This document shows positions 32,431-43,599 of a DNA stretch of 64,000 nucleotides, in pieces (within the stretch, counting starts at the first letter, position 1; each line of letters begins with the position of its first letter). A program made the position numbers and the translations under genes. The notes under the pieces are model-generated. The model was not told where the DNA came from, searched no databases, and saw nothing but the letters and a program-made list of their open reading frames with translations. The stretch is from Cordia subcordata (Eukaryota; Streptophyta; Magnoliopsida; Boraginales; Cordiaceae), in assembly GCA_028554755.1 (NCBI GenBank), contig JAPTOF010000017.1, positions 2,170,001 to 2,234,000 of the forward strand, written 5' to 3'.

Positions 32431-33450
32431 AAAGTTGTAATTGGTGGAAAGTTGCACTTTTTTCTTACACAACCTGAAAAAGTCTTCCAGGTCAAAGGGT
32501 TGTGTCTCTTGGTCGATTGACAAGTTTTGATAGGCACTTCTTTCGATCAAAGGCCTGGTCGACCCCGTAGGTTGACTTGCAAGTCCAATTTTGTAACTGG
32601 TTCCTCCCAGTCAAAGACCACGACAATGCAGTTTAGTTTCAAAATATAGTTGTTAAGGTTGCCATTCTCACTCCTATTTATAACCCTCTTTACCACACTT
32701 TCTCTCAACTTGACATTGAGTTTCCAAAGTGTTTGTACAAGAATAAGGTCCCGTTTAGATTGACTTTTTTCAAAAGCGTTTTTTTTATTAACTTTTGAGA
32801 AACAGTTTTTTTTTTAAAAGCTGAAAATTTTGGCTTTTTTCAAAGTTTTAGCATTTTTTGAAGCCAAGTAAAATAGTTATTACAAATTTAATGTAACTTT
32901 TTTAGGGAAAAAAAAGTATTTTTTTCCTAAAAAAGCCAATCCAAACAGGTCATAAAAGCAATTCTTCTTGCATTGAATATACTCATTTATTATTTTTTAT
33001 CAAGTTGTTGAGCTATAATCTGTCCATGCACTTTAAACAATACAGGAAAGTATTTATACCATGTAATCTACTTGCTCTTCAAGAAGTTTTATTCTAAATC
33101 TTGTACAAATACTATTTCATTGCTTTCTTAACTATTGTGTATTGAATATGTTGTGTAATCAATCTTTTGAGTTATTCAATGAAGCATGAAAACCTTTAAG
33201 TGTTGAGTAAACACTTCATGTCCTTGGGCTAAAGTAAGATTTGTAATTTGTTGGTCTACGCTTCTCCAACACACATAGCAAGAAGCCAGTTCATAGTGAA
33301 GTTTTTGAAATCCTAAGGTGGTGAACCTTAGGTGGTGAATTAGGACCAAAAGAGTTTGAACCACTTAAAAATATCGTGGATGGATCTCTCTTTCCTAATC
33401 TCTCTATTTTGTGTTGTGTGGTTGATTAATAACTCTAATTTTCTTTCACC
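32280..33450 (+). repeat. SIRE-like copia LTR relic, plus strand, with a MITE inside
   Basis: The later part (about 33140-33400) has the familiar series GAAGTTTTTGAAATCCTAAG, GGTGGTGAACCTTAGG and GTTTGAACCACTTAAAA of SIRE-type LTR U5 regions. The earlier part has GGTCGACCCCGTAGGTTGAC. The LTR is interrupted by the MITE at 32747-32951. No gag follows on the plus strand, so it may be a solo LTR or a fragment. Confidence 0.5.
32747..32951. mobile_element. MITE family M2, copy 1
   Basis: The 205-bp element starts GGTCCCGTTTAGATTGACTT and ends AAGCCAATCCAAACAGGTC, which are inverted repeats of each other. ATAA lies on both sides and may be a short target duplication. Its centre is A/T homopolymer-rich with internal complementarity. 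The same type occurs at 62343-62576, with a decayed match at about 22070-22200. Confidence 0.75.
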
Positions 33451-34800
33451 ATAGATTATTTTTTCATCTTGGAAGAAATTTTTTGTATGTTAATATTTGT
33501 CATAAATTCAATTCACCTATCTCTTGGATTAAGTTCTTGGGTGAGATTATGCTATAAAAAATTTCATGAATATCCTATTCTATGTTGCAATGCCACATGT
33601 CCTCATTTTATATTTAGTAATGTCACATGTCCTCATTTCATGAATATTTTTTCATTGCAAAATTTTCCCCTCATTTCATACCATAGTCTAATTGAGCATA
33701 AGTTTTTTTTTTTTCAAATAATTGATACTAATACAATTATTTTCAAATTTAAATTAAGCATAAATAATCTCAAGGAAAGTTATTTCTTAATCTAATTTTT
33801 AAAATCATAATCTATATCTATATATTATATAAACTAATATCCATTATTTTATAAGTAGAATCATCAATATCAATATCCATGTACGGGATTTGAATTAAAT
33901 GCTAATATTTCATCCATGAATGATTCTTTGAAAAGTCTTTTTCTTGCATAAATTGTAATATTCCATATTTACAAAATGAGCTAGACTCCTATATATTATT
34001 TATCTTCTATTTTTCTTTTTCGTGTCAAATTTTTTGAAATAAGAAGAAGAAAATAGAAACGAGCAAGCATGGGGACAAAATACATCTATATCTAGAAAAT
34101 AGAGACTGATAATTATTATGTTATGGATTCTAGGTATTACAATATCTTAAGTTTGCTAAGATATACATAGACTAGGTTGCTTGGTACCCAAGTAAAGTTA
34201 CTTGGGACCTAAGAAGATAATAATCTATCTAATCTAATACCTAAGATAACAACATATATTAAAATCAAAATACATTTCAACAAAATTATTTTCTAATTTT
34301 ACTTTCTTAATTTAAACATTTTATTAATTACTGTAGACCTATAGTAAAAAAAACATGATTATTATTGGGAACTTACTTAAAATTAAATTTTATGGAAATT
34401 TGTATTTGATATAGATTGCAAAATTGGCATAAAAGATAAATAAAATATAGAATAATGCATTTCTCTTATGTACCATGCGAGTTATACTCTAGCTTAGTAT
34501 AACTTATGAATTTTCACAGTGTTATTAAAGAAAAATATCTCGTACTCTCTTCTTATCTTAAGTCTTTCTTTTTTTTTTTTAGCTCATTTAACAAAGTTTT
34601 AGAACTTTCTAGATAACGAATATTGCATATTTTTTCTCCTTTGACAAAGAGAAATTGAAAGAATTTGTGATTTGATTGCATTTTTTATTTTTTGATGGAA
34701 CAAAAATATAATCACTCAAATCCAAAAGTGAAAGACATGTTAATAATCTTGCGGTTATTATGAAGCGGTGGGCTTATACATATAAATATAACGGGAGTAG
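33450..34800. other. AT-rich spacer, no gene recognised
   Basis: No coding or terminal-repeat structure seen; the few open frames are AT-rich and motif-free. A ~27-base motif ending CCACATGTCCTCATTT is partly repeated near 33590 and 33620. Confidence 0.5.
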
Positions 34801-34804
34801 ATTG

Positions 34805-35690
34805 TGGGCTCATTTAGGTTAGTTTTTTTTAGCCACGTAATTTCTAAAAAAAGTATTATTTTTTTTACAAGTTTAAATTTTTGGCTTTTAGAAAAAGTTA
34901 AAAAGGGTGTTTGCTTAAGCTTATCAGTTTGACATGTTTGGATAGACAACTTATATGCACTTTTTGATAGCTTACAAGTTGGGAAAAGAAAAACTCCAAT
35001 ATTTTAGCTTATTTTTAGACATATTATAAGCTCCTTGGTCAAACTAATACACTAGTAGAAATTGGTGAATTTGAGACAAAAATTTAGAGACGGATTTGAG
35101 ACGGAAATTTTTCGTCTCAAATTGGGATAGATTTGAGATGAAAATTTTGGACAAAATTTTTTAATAATTTATCACATATTTGAGACGAAAATTTTTGTTT
35201 CAATTATAGACAAAATTTTCCATCTCAAAATTTGAGACGAGGGTTTTTGAGATGGAAAATTTCCGTTTCAAATTCAATTTATTGTCTCAGATCCATTTTA
35301 AGATGAAATATTTTAAGTTTTGAGTCTCAAATTCAAATTTTTTTGTAGTGTAATAAAAAGATAATGTTACTATTAAAAAAGTAGCACATTAATTAATGAT
35401 ATGTCTTTTTTAGTCATTTTAATTATCATTACTATTTATAAGCACTTATTTATCAAACATGTCAACAACTGATAAACACATATTATCCACACACATCTTT
35501 ATTTATTTATAACTTACTTATAAGCAGCTTTTTGCTTACAAACACGAGTTACTTATAAGCACTTAAAAATAAGCTTAGGCAAACATGCTCTAAGATTTTT
35601 TAAGAATTTCAACTTTTTGGAAAACTAACTTAAATATTTATTGCAAAATTAAAGTAATTTTATCATAAAAGTGTTTTTTTTAAATAAAAA
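34805..35690. mobile_element. Nested stack of three MITEs
   Basis: The outermost layer starts near 34805 (GGGCTCATTTAGGTTAG, like family M2) and resumes after about 35594. Inside it a second element has ends GGGTGTTTGCTTAAGCTTAT (about 34907) and AAATAAGCTTAGGCAAACAT (about 35587), which are inverted repeats. Inside that lies the CACTA-type element at 35050-35350. The order of insertion is therefore outer, middle, inner. Outer boundaries are approximate. Confidence 0.65.
35050..35350. mobile_element. Non-autonomous CACTA-type element
   Basis: The 301-bp element starts CACTAGTAGAAAT and ends TTTTTTTGTAGTG, giving the CACTA...TAGTG ends of the superfamily. It is flanked by TAATA on both sides (35045-35049 and 35351-35355), which includes the expected 3-bp duplication. 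The interior repeats TTTGAGACGAAAATTT-like motifs in both orientations. It encodes nothing. Confidence 0.85.
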
Positions 35691-35699
35691 AAACGAGGT

Positions 35700-35736
35700 T
35701 CAGGGGGTAATTCAAGCGGTTGAGATTACTTTCACA
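35700..35736 (+). mobile_element. tRNA-derived SINE, 5' part (A box)
   Basis: GGTAATTCAAGCGGTTGAG (35706-35724) fits a pol III A box. The matching B box lies on the far side of Athila-like element B at 47038-47050. Taking out that element brings the two boxes to normal SINE/tRNA spacing. Confidence 0.7.
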
Positions 35737-35755
35737 GGAAGTCATTTCATAGTGA

Positions 35756-36396
35756 TGTGTGTTCATTTGGAGCATAAATTGCATGATTTGGAGTACGTGT
35801 TTTGGTATTAATTTTGTCTATTTCGAGCTTTTGAATGCTTATTGAGTCTTATTGAGTGTTTGTGTGTTATGTGCTCATTTTCTTATTTTTTATATATATT
35901 TTTATTTTATTATCTTGATTTTAGTTAGTATTAATTCAATTTGAGTTTAGCTAATTAATTAGAAGTAGTTAGGTATTACTTAATTAAAATTAATTAAGTA
36001 AGTTAGTAATTAGACTTAGGATAGTTATGGTATTAATTGAATTTGAGTTTAGCTAATTAATTAGAAGTAGTTAGGTATTACTTAATTAAAATTAATTAAG
36101 TAAGTTAGTAATTTAGACTTAGGATAGTTATTAGAGTTAGTATTAGAAAGTAAAAAAGAAAAAAGAAAAAGAAAAAGAAACTACCTAATCTAACCCGCAG
36201 CAACTCACCCGTGGACCCCCTCCTCCTTTTTGACTCTCACATCTCACAAACATACACACACACACACGTGTCACTCTACCTCACAGCACACACATGCACA
36301 TAGTACATATATTATTATTACATATATAATATATATTATTAACTCTCACACATAAAACCTATCTACCCGTGGACCCCACCCCGCCTACCAATTCAA

Positions 36397-36440
<44 letters not shown>

Positions 36441-37661
36441 GTATGCTTCCGTGAAAGTAGCAACAGGAAAGCAGCAGCCAAACACGTTGAAAAAAAACAA
36501 AGAGAGCTCTTAGCTCCTTCGTTGGCCAAGAGAGAAAAAATTAAAAAAAAAAAAAAATCCAGAAAATTTCCAAAAAAATATCTTTTGTTTTCTTTTTATT
36601 GTCTTTACTTTTTATCTTTATTTTGAGCTAATTTGAAATTGTTTTCTGTGGGATTTTTGGGGCTAATATGGAGCTAATATTGGAGAAAAAGGCAGATTTG
36701 TACAAAATTGAAACGAGAAGAGGTTCTGAGCTTGAGATTTAATTTCTTGGACATAGAATTAATTTTCATGAGATTAAATTTTAGTTTTGCACTCTCTTGT
36801 GACATGTTGAACTAAACCTTTTTAGGGTTGATTACTATTTCTATTATGGATTAAGGATTGTAAAACTTGTTTTGAGATATTTTGATGATTTAAATGCATG
36901 TTTGATTTTTATTGTTTAATGGTGATTGTTGAGCATGTCAATGTGTTTGATTAATTACCTTAATGAAGAAACACGTATTATTATGCTCTTAATTTTTTGT
37001 ATCCGCTTATATGGTGTTGATTAATTGTGCTTGATTTTATAATTAGGTTTAATGTGTGGTCTTTAGGATAAAATAAAACTAATTGGTCACCCATTACACT
37101 TGGTTGAACTTAGGTGGAATAGGCCTTAGCTTGAAACACAGTTAATGGTTTAAACCGTATGTTAGTATATTAATCGGTGTCAATCTAGAAGTCTTAATCA
37201 CTTAGCCCTAAAATCCTAGTTAATAAGGACAATGCTATACTCTAAGTGGAATCCACTTAGGGATAGAATTGCACCGAGAATTAGGAATAATATAGTTAGT
37301 GAGTTTAGACCTCTAAAAGAAGCTATCAAAATACTCAAAGCAAGAATAAAATCCCGACCTCATAATGGAGTAGTAATCACCCTAGTTCTTCTTTATTGAC
37401 TTAATCACCCTTTCCCTAGTTTTTTTGTCTTTCTCTTGCACACCTTAGTTTAGGTAGTTTAATTTAGCCTTAATTTACAGTTCTCTTCAATTCAAAATTA
37501 AAAAAAATCTCAAAAAAAATAATTTTGTTCTACACGTACTTAATCTGGGACACGTAGGGCTTAGAACCATAATTCGAGGCCTCCATGAGAAGACGATACC
37601 CGTACTCTTGCACACACTGCACTACTTCTGATCCGTGTGCTTGCGGGTTTTTAAAACAACA
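35756..37661 (+). repeat. 5' LTR of element B
   Basis: 1906 bp, against 1817 bp for the 3' LTR. The excess is mostly explained by a ~102-bp tandem duplication (35928-36029 and 36030-36131; each unit begins GTATTAATT and contains ATTAGAAGTAGTTAGGTATT) that is single in the 3' LTR. An AT microsatellite lies at about 36404-36438. Confidence 0.93.
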
Positions 37662-37670
37662 CTAAGTTTT

Positions 37671-37688
37671 TGGCGCTGTTGCCGGGGA
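37671..37688 (+). other. Primer binding site (tRNA-Asp type), element B
   Basis: TGGCGCTGTTGCCGGGGA matches 17 of 18 bases of the expected tRNA-Asp complement. It lies nine bases inside the 5' LTR. Confidence 0.88.
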
Positions 37689-38114
37689 GGCACGTTTGGT
37701 TTCTTTGATTTGTGTGTTCTAGTTGGTTACGTGGTTTGGTATTTTTGTTATTGTTCTAGTAGTAGTCTTAGTTTTCATTATTCTCTTTTATTTTTATGAT
37801 AGTTTGTGTTTTGTTTTTACATTGGGTTTTGTCTGATTTTGCGCTTCTATTTTGTGTTATTTTCTTTTGTAGTTTTTAGGGACTTGTGGTTTTTGTGCTG
37901 TAGATTTAGGTTGAAATTGCAGCTTTAGGGCTTGAAGAGTTGAAAGGAGATTTTGTTTCTTTTTGTGCATGCTTGGTAGACATTTACTTAGACCTAACTT
38001 AGTTGTCTTAATCTAGAACCACAGAGAATTCACTGTCGTCTTAGGAACTTAGAATGTAATCTAGGTGAAATTGCAGAAAATAGAAATGATCTCCCTCCTC
38101 TTGTTCCTCGTAAT

Positions 38115-39278
38115 GTGAATGATAATCCTCCTTCTCCTCCTCCTCCCCTTCCTCCTCCTGTTGTTCCACGTAATGAGAATGTTAAGCTTCCTAGGCTCCC
38201 GAATCCACGCCAAGCAGTCAATAACATAACCCTTAGGCAATACTTTCTTCCTCATGCCTTTGAGCTGAGTATGCCCATCTATCCATCGAGTTTGGGGAAG
38301 GTGAGCTTTGAGATTAAGCATGGGATATTAGCTATGCTTCCGTCCTTCTATGATAGGGGTAATGAGAGTCCCCTAGCACATGTCACTAATTTTGTGGAGA
38401 TTTGTTCTACCTTTAATTTTCCAAATGTGTCTCAGGAGAATATTAGGCTCAGTCTTTTCCCTTTCTCCCTCAAGGATAAATCCAAACAATGGCTTCAATC
38501 TTTGCCCGATGGAGCCATTACATCTTGGGATGAGCTCTAGTTCTGGTTCTATCATATGTTTTACCCTATGGCTAAGAACGCTGACCTGCAAACTTTGATT
38601 ATGACCTTCTCTCAGCATGAGTTTGAATCTTTCCATGAGATGTGGGAGAGGTATAATGATTTATTGTGTCAGTGTCCACATCATGGGTACGGCACCGACG
38701 ATCTTCTGCATTACTTCATTAGGGGTCTTACCGAGTCCCAGCGTATGATAGTGAATGCCATGTCGGGTGTGGGATTCTATAATCTGAGACCTATTGATGC
38801 TTGAGGGATTTTAGAGCGTGTTGTTGAGGATTCTTTTCAGAATATGGCGTTGGATAGGTCGAGTAAGAGTAATCCTAGGAGGGGAGTGAATGAAGTAGGC
38901 ACATCCCATGATCTTTTCGCTAAGGTAGAAGCATTGACCCATAAGCTTGGCCAATTGATTTCTTTAAGTCTAGTGCCTACTCCGAGCCGTAGGGCCAATC
39001 CGCTAGTATCGTCATCTTCTTCTTCTGTTGTTGAGATGTGTGCCTTATGTTATGAATCATCCCACGAGACTATAGCTTGCCCATTAGCACCACAGTTTCC
39101 AAAATTTATTCAGGAGCAAGTTCATGCTACACAGGGGTACTCACAAAAGTATAACCCCAACTCGAACACATATAATCCAGGATGGAGGGATAACCCTAAG
39201 TTTCCTTGGCATAATAACACTTTGAGTGCCTCTAGCCCCAGGTCCTATTCCAACAGAGGCCTCGTCCTACTAAGTTAA
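38115..39278 (+). pseudogene. gag of Athila-like element B
   Basis: Three consecutive plus-strand pieces (38115-38540, 38556-38804, 38844-39278) make one gag interrupted by in-frame stops: TAG after ITSWDEL (38538-38540) and TGA after NLRPIDA. Landmarks are a Pro-rich N-terminus, MLPSFYDRGNESPLAHVTNF, LFPFSLKDKSKQWLQSLP, a WERYNDLLCQCPHHG box, FIRGLTESQRMIVNAMSG, and the zinc knuckle CALCYESSHETIAC. A Pro/Asn/Ser-rich tail follows. All pieces stay in register apart from the stops, so decay here is mainly by point mutation. Confidence 0.88.
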
Positions 39279-39503
39279 ATCCACTAGGTTTTGTAAATCC
39301 ATCTAAACTTCCTGGTCCCCTACAGGACCAGTACCTATCTGTTCTTGCTCTTTCCACTCAGTCTATACCTTTACTTCCTATACCATCCTCTAGCCAGCCT
39401 AGTAGTAACAATAAGTTTGATCTTCTATTACAGATGTTTTAGTCACAGCAGTAGCACATGGCTAAGATGGATGGCCAGTTAAGACAGTTAGCTAGTCAGT
39501 TGA

Positions 39504-40531
39504 GTGCTAGAGAGCCAGGCAAGTTGCATGCCCAGTTCTTCCTCTAATTCTTTTTACGCCACTAATGCATATGTGAAAGCAATTATTATGCTTAGGAGTG
39601 GTAAAGTCATTGACAATAGGGTACGAGAGAAGGAAAATTCAGTTGAGTCTACACCTAGTATTCCTATAGAGCCTAGTGAGGTTAGGGACCATGAGAGAGA
39701 GAAGACCACTAGAGAGAGAGATGAGAGTAGCACTCTTCCACATAGGAAGGGAAAGCCATCTGTAGAATCTAGTGATGTTGTTCCTAGAGCACCTTTTCTA
39801 GCCGCTCTAGAGAAGCCCAGACCTACTTAGGACACTAAGATGAGTAAGATCTTAGAGCACTTGAGAGACCTTAAGGTGAACTTTTCTCTAGTTGATGCCA
39901 TTATGTCAATTCCTGCTTACGTGAAATTCTTCAAAGATCTGTGCATAGGAAAGCAAAACAATTCCCACATGCCAAAAACAGTGAAGCTCACTGAAAAAGT
40001 GAATAGAATTTACACTTCAGGCATCCCGCCCAAGTTGAAAGACCTAGGAGCTTTCACTATTTCATGTTGCATTAGAAAGATCCCGATTGATCATGCTCTT
40101 CTAGATTTAGGGTCTAGCATAAATTTGATTCCCTACTCAGTCTACCAGCGTCTAGGTCTGGAGAGTTATCTCCCATGTACGTCACTCTACAGTTAGTTGA
40201 TAGATTTGAGCAAAGACTGCAAGGTATAGTAGAGAATGTCATGGTTTAGGTCGGAGAGTTTGTGTATCCAATTGATTTCATTATCTTAGATATGGATTTT
40301 GGCCATGACACTAGGCATTTTACATCTATTTTCTTAGGACGCCCCTTCTTAGCTACAGCTAATGCAGTCATCCATTGTAAGTCAGGGTTACTAGATATTA
40401 AGTTTGGGAATTTGAAGGGCACTATGAGAGTCGCGAAGACAGCAAATAGAGCGAGTATAGGTATAGATGATGAGGAGGAGTGTTTTGTTGTTGATGTTAT
40501 AGATCTATGTGTAGAGGAGCATGCCTGTTAG
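39504..40531 (+). pseudogene. Protease region of pol, element B
   Basis: After an acidic, Arg/Glu-rich linker come ILEHLRDLKVNFSLVDAI and AYVKFFKDLC, then the protease motif HALLDLGSSINLIPYSVYQ, and at 40262-40531 YPIDFIILDMDFGHD with FLGRPFLATANAVIHCKSG, the second half of a retropepsin fold (the FLGRPFLATA motif is the conserved ILGRPFLAT). Frame ends at 39830, 40196 and 40531 show stops. Homologous to 54-485 of element A. Confidence 0.85.
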
Positions 40532-40732
40532 ATGTTATTGGTCGAGGATAAATTAGCTGAGCAGGAGGCCATTTTGGAGCAATTCGATTTTGAGTCATTT
40601 ATTAGCAAGTATGTAGCTTTCACATCCGTTTCTGTTAATTCTAGGCCTGAGCAATTGATTGAGGTTAGTTAGCCCGAGCCTCTTTCTTTAGAAGTTTCTA
40701 GTGATTCCCCTACAATTGAGTGTCCCTCATCT

Positions 40733-41880
40733 TTGGAACTCAAACCCCTCCCTGAGCACTTGAAGTATGCATTCCTAGGACCTGATAAGACCCTTCTTGT
40801 GATTATAGCTTCTGATCTATCTAGTGAGAATGAAGAGCTCCATCTAGGAGTTCTTGGAAGTCATAAAGAGGCCATAGGGTGGACGATTAGTGATTTAAAA
40901 GGTGTAGACCCTTCGGTTTGTATGCATAAGATTCATTCAGAAGAAAGTGTGGTACCTTCTCGCGAGATGCAGAGATGACTTAATCCACATATGAGTGAAG
41001 TTGTGAGAAAAGAGGTCCTTAAGCTCTTAGATGCAGGTATCATTTATCCGATCTTTGATAGTGAGTGTGCTAGTCCTGTTCAGGTAATACTGAAAAAGTC
41101 TGGGATCATGGTGGTAGAGAATAATAAGGGTGAGCTAGTTCCTACGTATATCCCTACGGGTTGGAGAATGTGCATAGACTTTAGAAAGCTCAACTCTAAG
41201 ACTAGAAAAGATCACTTTCCATTACCCTTCCTTGATCAGATTTTGGATACGTAGCCGATCACGGTTATTACTGCTTTTTAGACGGGTATTCGGGATACAA
41301 TCAAATCGCTATGTTTCCCCAGGATCAGGAGAAGACTACCTTCATGTGCCCTTATGGTATCTTTGTGTATAGGAGAATGCCGCTCGGTCTTTGTAACGCA
41401 CCTGCCACTTTTTAAAGGTGTATGATGGCTATCTTTAGTGATATGATTAAGAGGCACTTAGAAATTTTCATGGATGATTTCTCATTTTTTGGTGTGAATT
41501 TTAATGAATGCCTTAGTCACGTATCTTTAGTGTTGGACCATTATATTAAAATGAATCTTGTGCTGAATTGGGAGAAATCACATTTTATGGTGTAAAGAAG
41601 AATAGTTTTGGGTCATGTAGTGTCTTCTGATGGTATCCAGGTTGACCCGGCCGAAGTAGAGCTTATAGAGAAGTTGCTCGTTCCTAAGACTGTTAAGGAT
41701 GTGAGATCCTTCCTTGGCCATGCAAGTTTCTATCATAGGTTTATTAAGGATTTTAGCCGGATTGCTCGTCCATTGTCTAAGCTCTTAGCATAAGATGTTC
41801 TATTTGTGTTTGATGAAGAGTGCACTAGAGCTTTTGATAGGCTTAAATCCTTGTTGTCCTCTTCCCCTATCATCTAGTTG
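40733..41880 (+). pseudogene. Reverse transcriptase of element B
   Basis: Readable Ty3 RT blocks are EVLKLLDAGIIYPIFDSE, GWRMCIDFRKLNSKTRKDHF with PLPFLDQ, a DGYSGYNQIAMFPQDQEKTT stretch, CPYGIFVYRRMPLGLCNAPA, the active site IFMDDFSFFG (the YxDD box, as FMDD), GHVVSSDGIQVDP and VRSFLGHASFYHRFIKDFSR. Stops interrupt several blocks: after DQILDT, in place of Gln before RCMM, and after HFMV. Both catalytic Asp residues are kept. Confidence 0.9.
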
Positions 41881-42381
41881 CCTAATTGCATCCTTCCTTT
41901 TGAGATTATGTGTGATGCATCAGATTTTACCATAGTAGCTATATTAGGACCGCGTAAGGATAGGTTGCCCCATGTGATCTACTATGCTAGTAAGACTCTA
42001 GATAAGGCTTAGAAAAATTACACGACCATTGAGAAAAAGGTTATAGCAGTGGTGTTCTCCCTTGATAAGTTTCGATCACACATTCTTGGGTCTAAGGTCA
42101 CAGTTTACACCGATCATGCAGCTTTGAGGTATCTTTTGTCTAAGCGTGAATCTAAACCCCGTTTGATTAGGTGAATGCTCCTTTTGCAGGAATTTAACAT
42201 GGACATTAGAGATAAGAAGGGTAATAAGAATTCTATTGCTGATCATTTGTCCAGTCTTATTCATGAGTCCCCTAGTGATTCTATTCCCTTTTGTGAGTCT
42301 TTTCTAGATGAACAATTATTTGTTGTCTCACATCACACACCATGGTATGTGCATATAACGAATTATCTTGTCGCAGGTTAG
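41880..42381 (+). pseudogene. RNase H region of element B
   Basis: Blocks [66 protein letters not shown] and EFNMDIRDKKGNKNSIADHL follow the Ty3 RNase H order (catalytic Asp in CDASD, Glu in TTIEKK, Asp in YTDHAAL). Two Trp/Gln codons have become stops. Confidence 0.85.
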
Positions 42382-42479
42382 TTACCACCCCATTAGGAGA
42401 AGTGAGAAAAGGATAGGTTTTATTCATAGGTTAAGCATTTCTTTTGGAAAGATCCTTATCTCTTTAAGGTGTGTACAGA

Positions 42480-43580
42480 TTAGGTGATTCATATGTGTGT
42501 CTCAGAGAGCAAGTTTGAAAACTTTTTGAATATGTGTCACGATGAAGTGTGTGGAGGTCACTTTGGAGGAAAAAAGACTACAGCTAAAGTCTTACAAAAT
42601 GGATTCTTTTGACCCACACTCTTTAGAGATGCCCAGGAATTTTATAAAAAGTGTGTTAGATGTCAAAAATCTGGGTCCATTTCTAGGAGAAATATGATGC
42701 CCATTTCCCCTATTCTTTTGTGTGAACTTTTTGATGTTTTGGGGAATTGATTTCACGGGTCCGTTTCCACCTTCATTTGGGTATCAATACATCCTAGGAG
42801 CTGTTGAATATGTGTCCAACTGGGTTGAGGCGATCCCTACCCGAACTAATAACCATAAGGTTATGGTCAAGTTCATTTGAGAGCACATTTTTTCTAGGTT
42901 TGGGGTAACACAAGCCTTGATTAGTGATGGAGGAAAGCACTTTTGCCATCGGACACTTGAGGCTTTACTTAGAAAATATTCAGTCATTCATCAGATTGCT
43001 ACCTCGTATCACCCTCAGAGGAGTGGATAGGTTGAAGTTTCAAATAGGGAGGTCAAGTCTATTCTAGAGAAAATGGTTAGGCCTGATAGGAAAGATTGGT
43101 CTTGCAGATTGAGTGATGCATTGTGGGCCTATCATACTGCATACAAGACCACTATAGGTATGTCTCCATATATTGGTGTATGGAAAGGCTTGCCATCTAC
43201 TTGTCAAGTTAGAGCATAGAGCATATTGGGCTATTAAGGCTTTAAATTTTGTCTTGTCTGCTATAGGTGAGAAAAGGAAGCTTGACTTAGTTGAGTTGGT
43301 GGAGTTGAGATATGAGGCGTACGAGAATGCCAAGCTTTATAAAGAGAGAATGAAAAAAATGCATGATAGACATATCCTTAGGAAATCTTTCTCTCCTGCT
43401 GACAAAGTTTGGTTGTTTAATTCTAGATTGAAGCTCTTTCCAAGTAAATTGAGAAGTCGATGAGATGGTTCGTATGAAGTTATTGAAGTTTACCCTTCTA
43501 AAGTAGTAAAGATCAAGGATTTGAAGGATGGATAAGTATTGACTATGAATGGTTAGTGCCTGAAGCATTCATTTGACCTG
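42480..43580 (+). pseudogene. Integrase of element B
   Basis: The zinc-binding N-terminus (CHDEVCGGHFGGKKT, then CVRCQKSG) precedes the core, with Asp in GIDFTGPFPPSFGYQY, Asp in ISDGGKHF and Glu in [13 protein letters not shown]. After [13 protein letters not shown] comes the C-terminal part with KLYKERMKKMHDRHI and SPADKVWLFNSRLKLFPSKL. At least four stops and two frame changes are visible (including a stop before VEVSNRE). The integrase C-terminus shows no chromodomain that I can see. Confidence 0.88.
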
Positions 43581-43599
43581 AGCAAGGCTCGAGCGAAGA

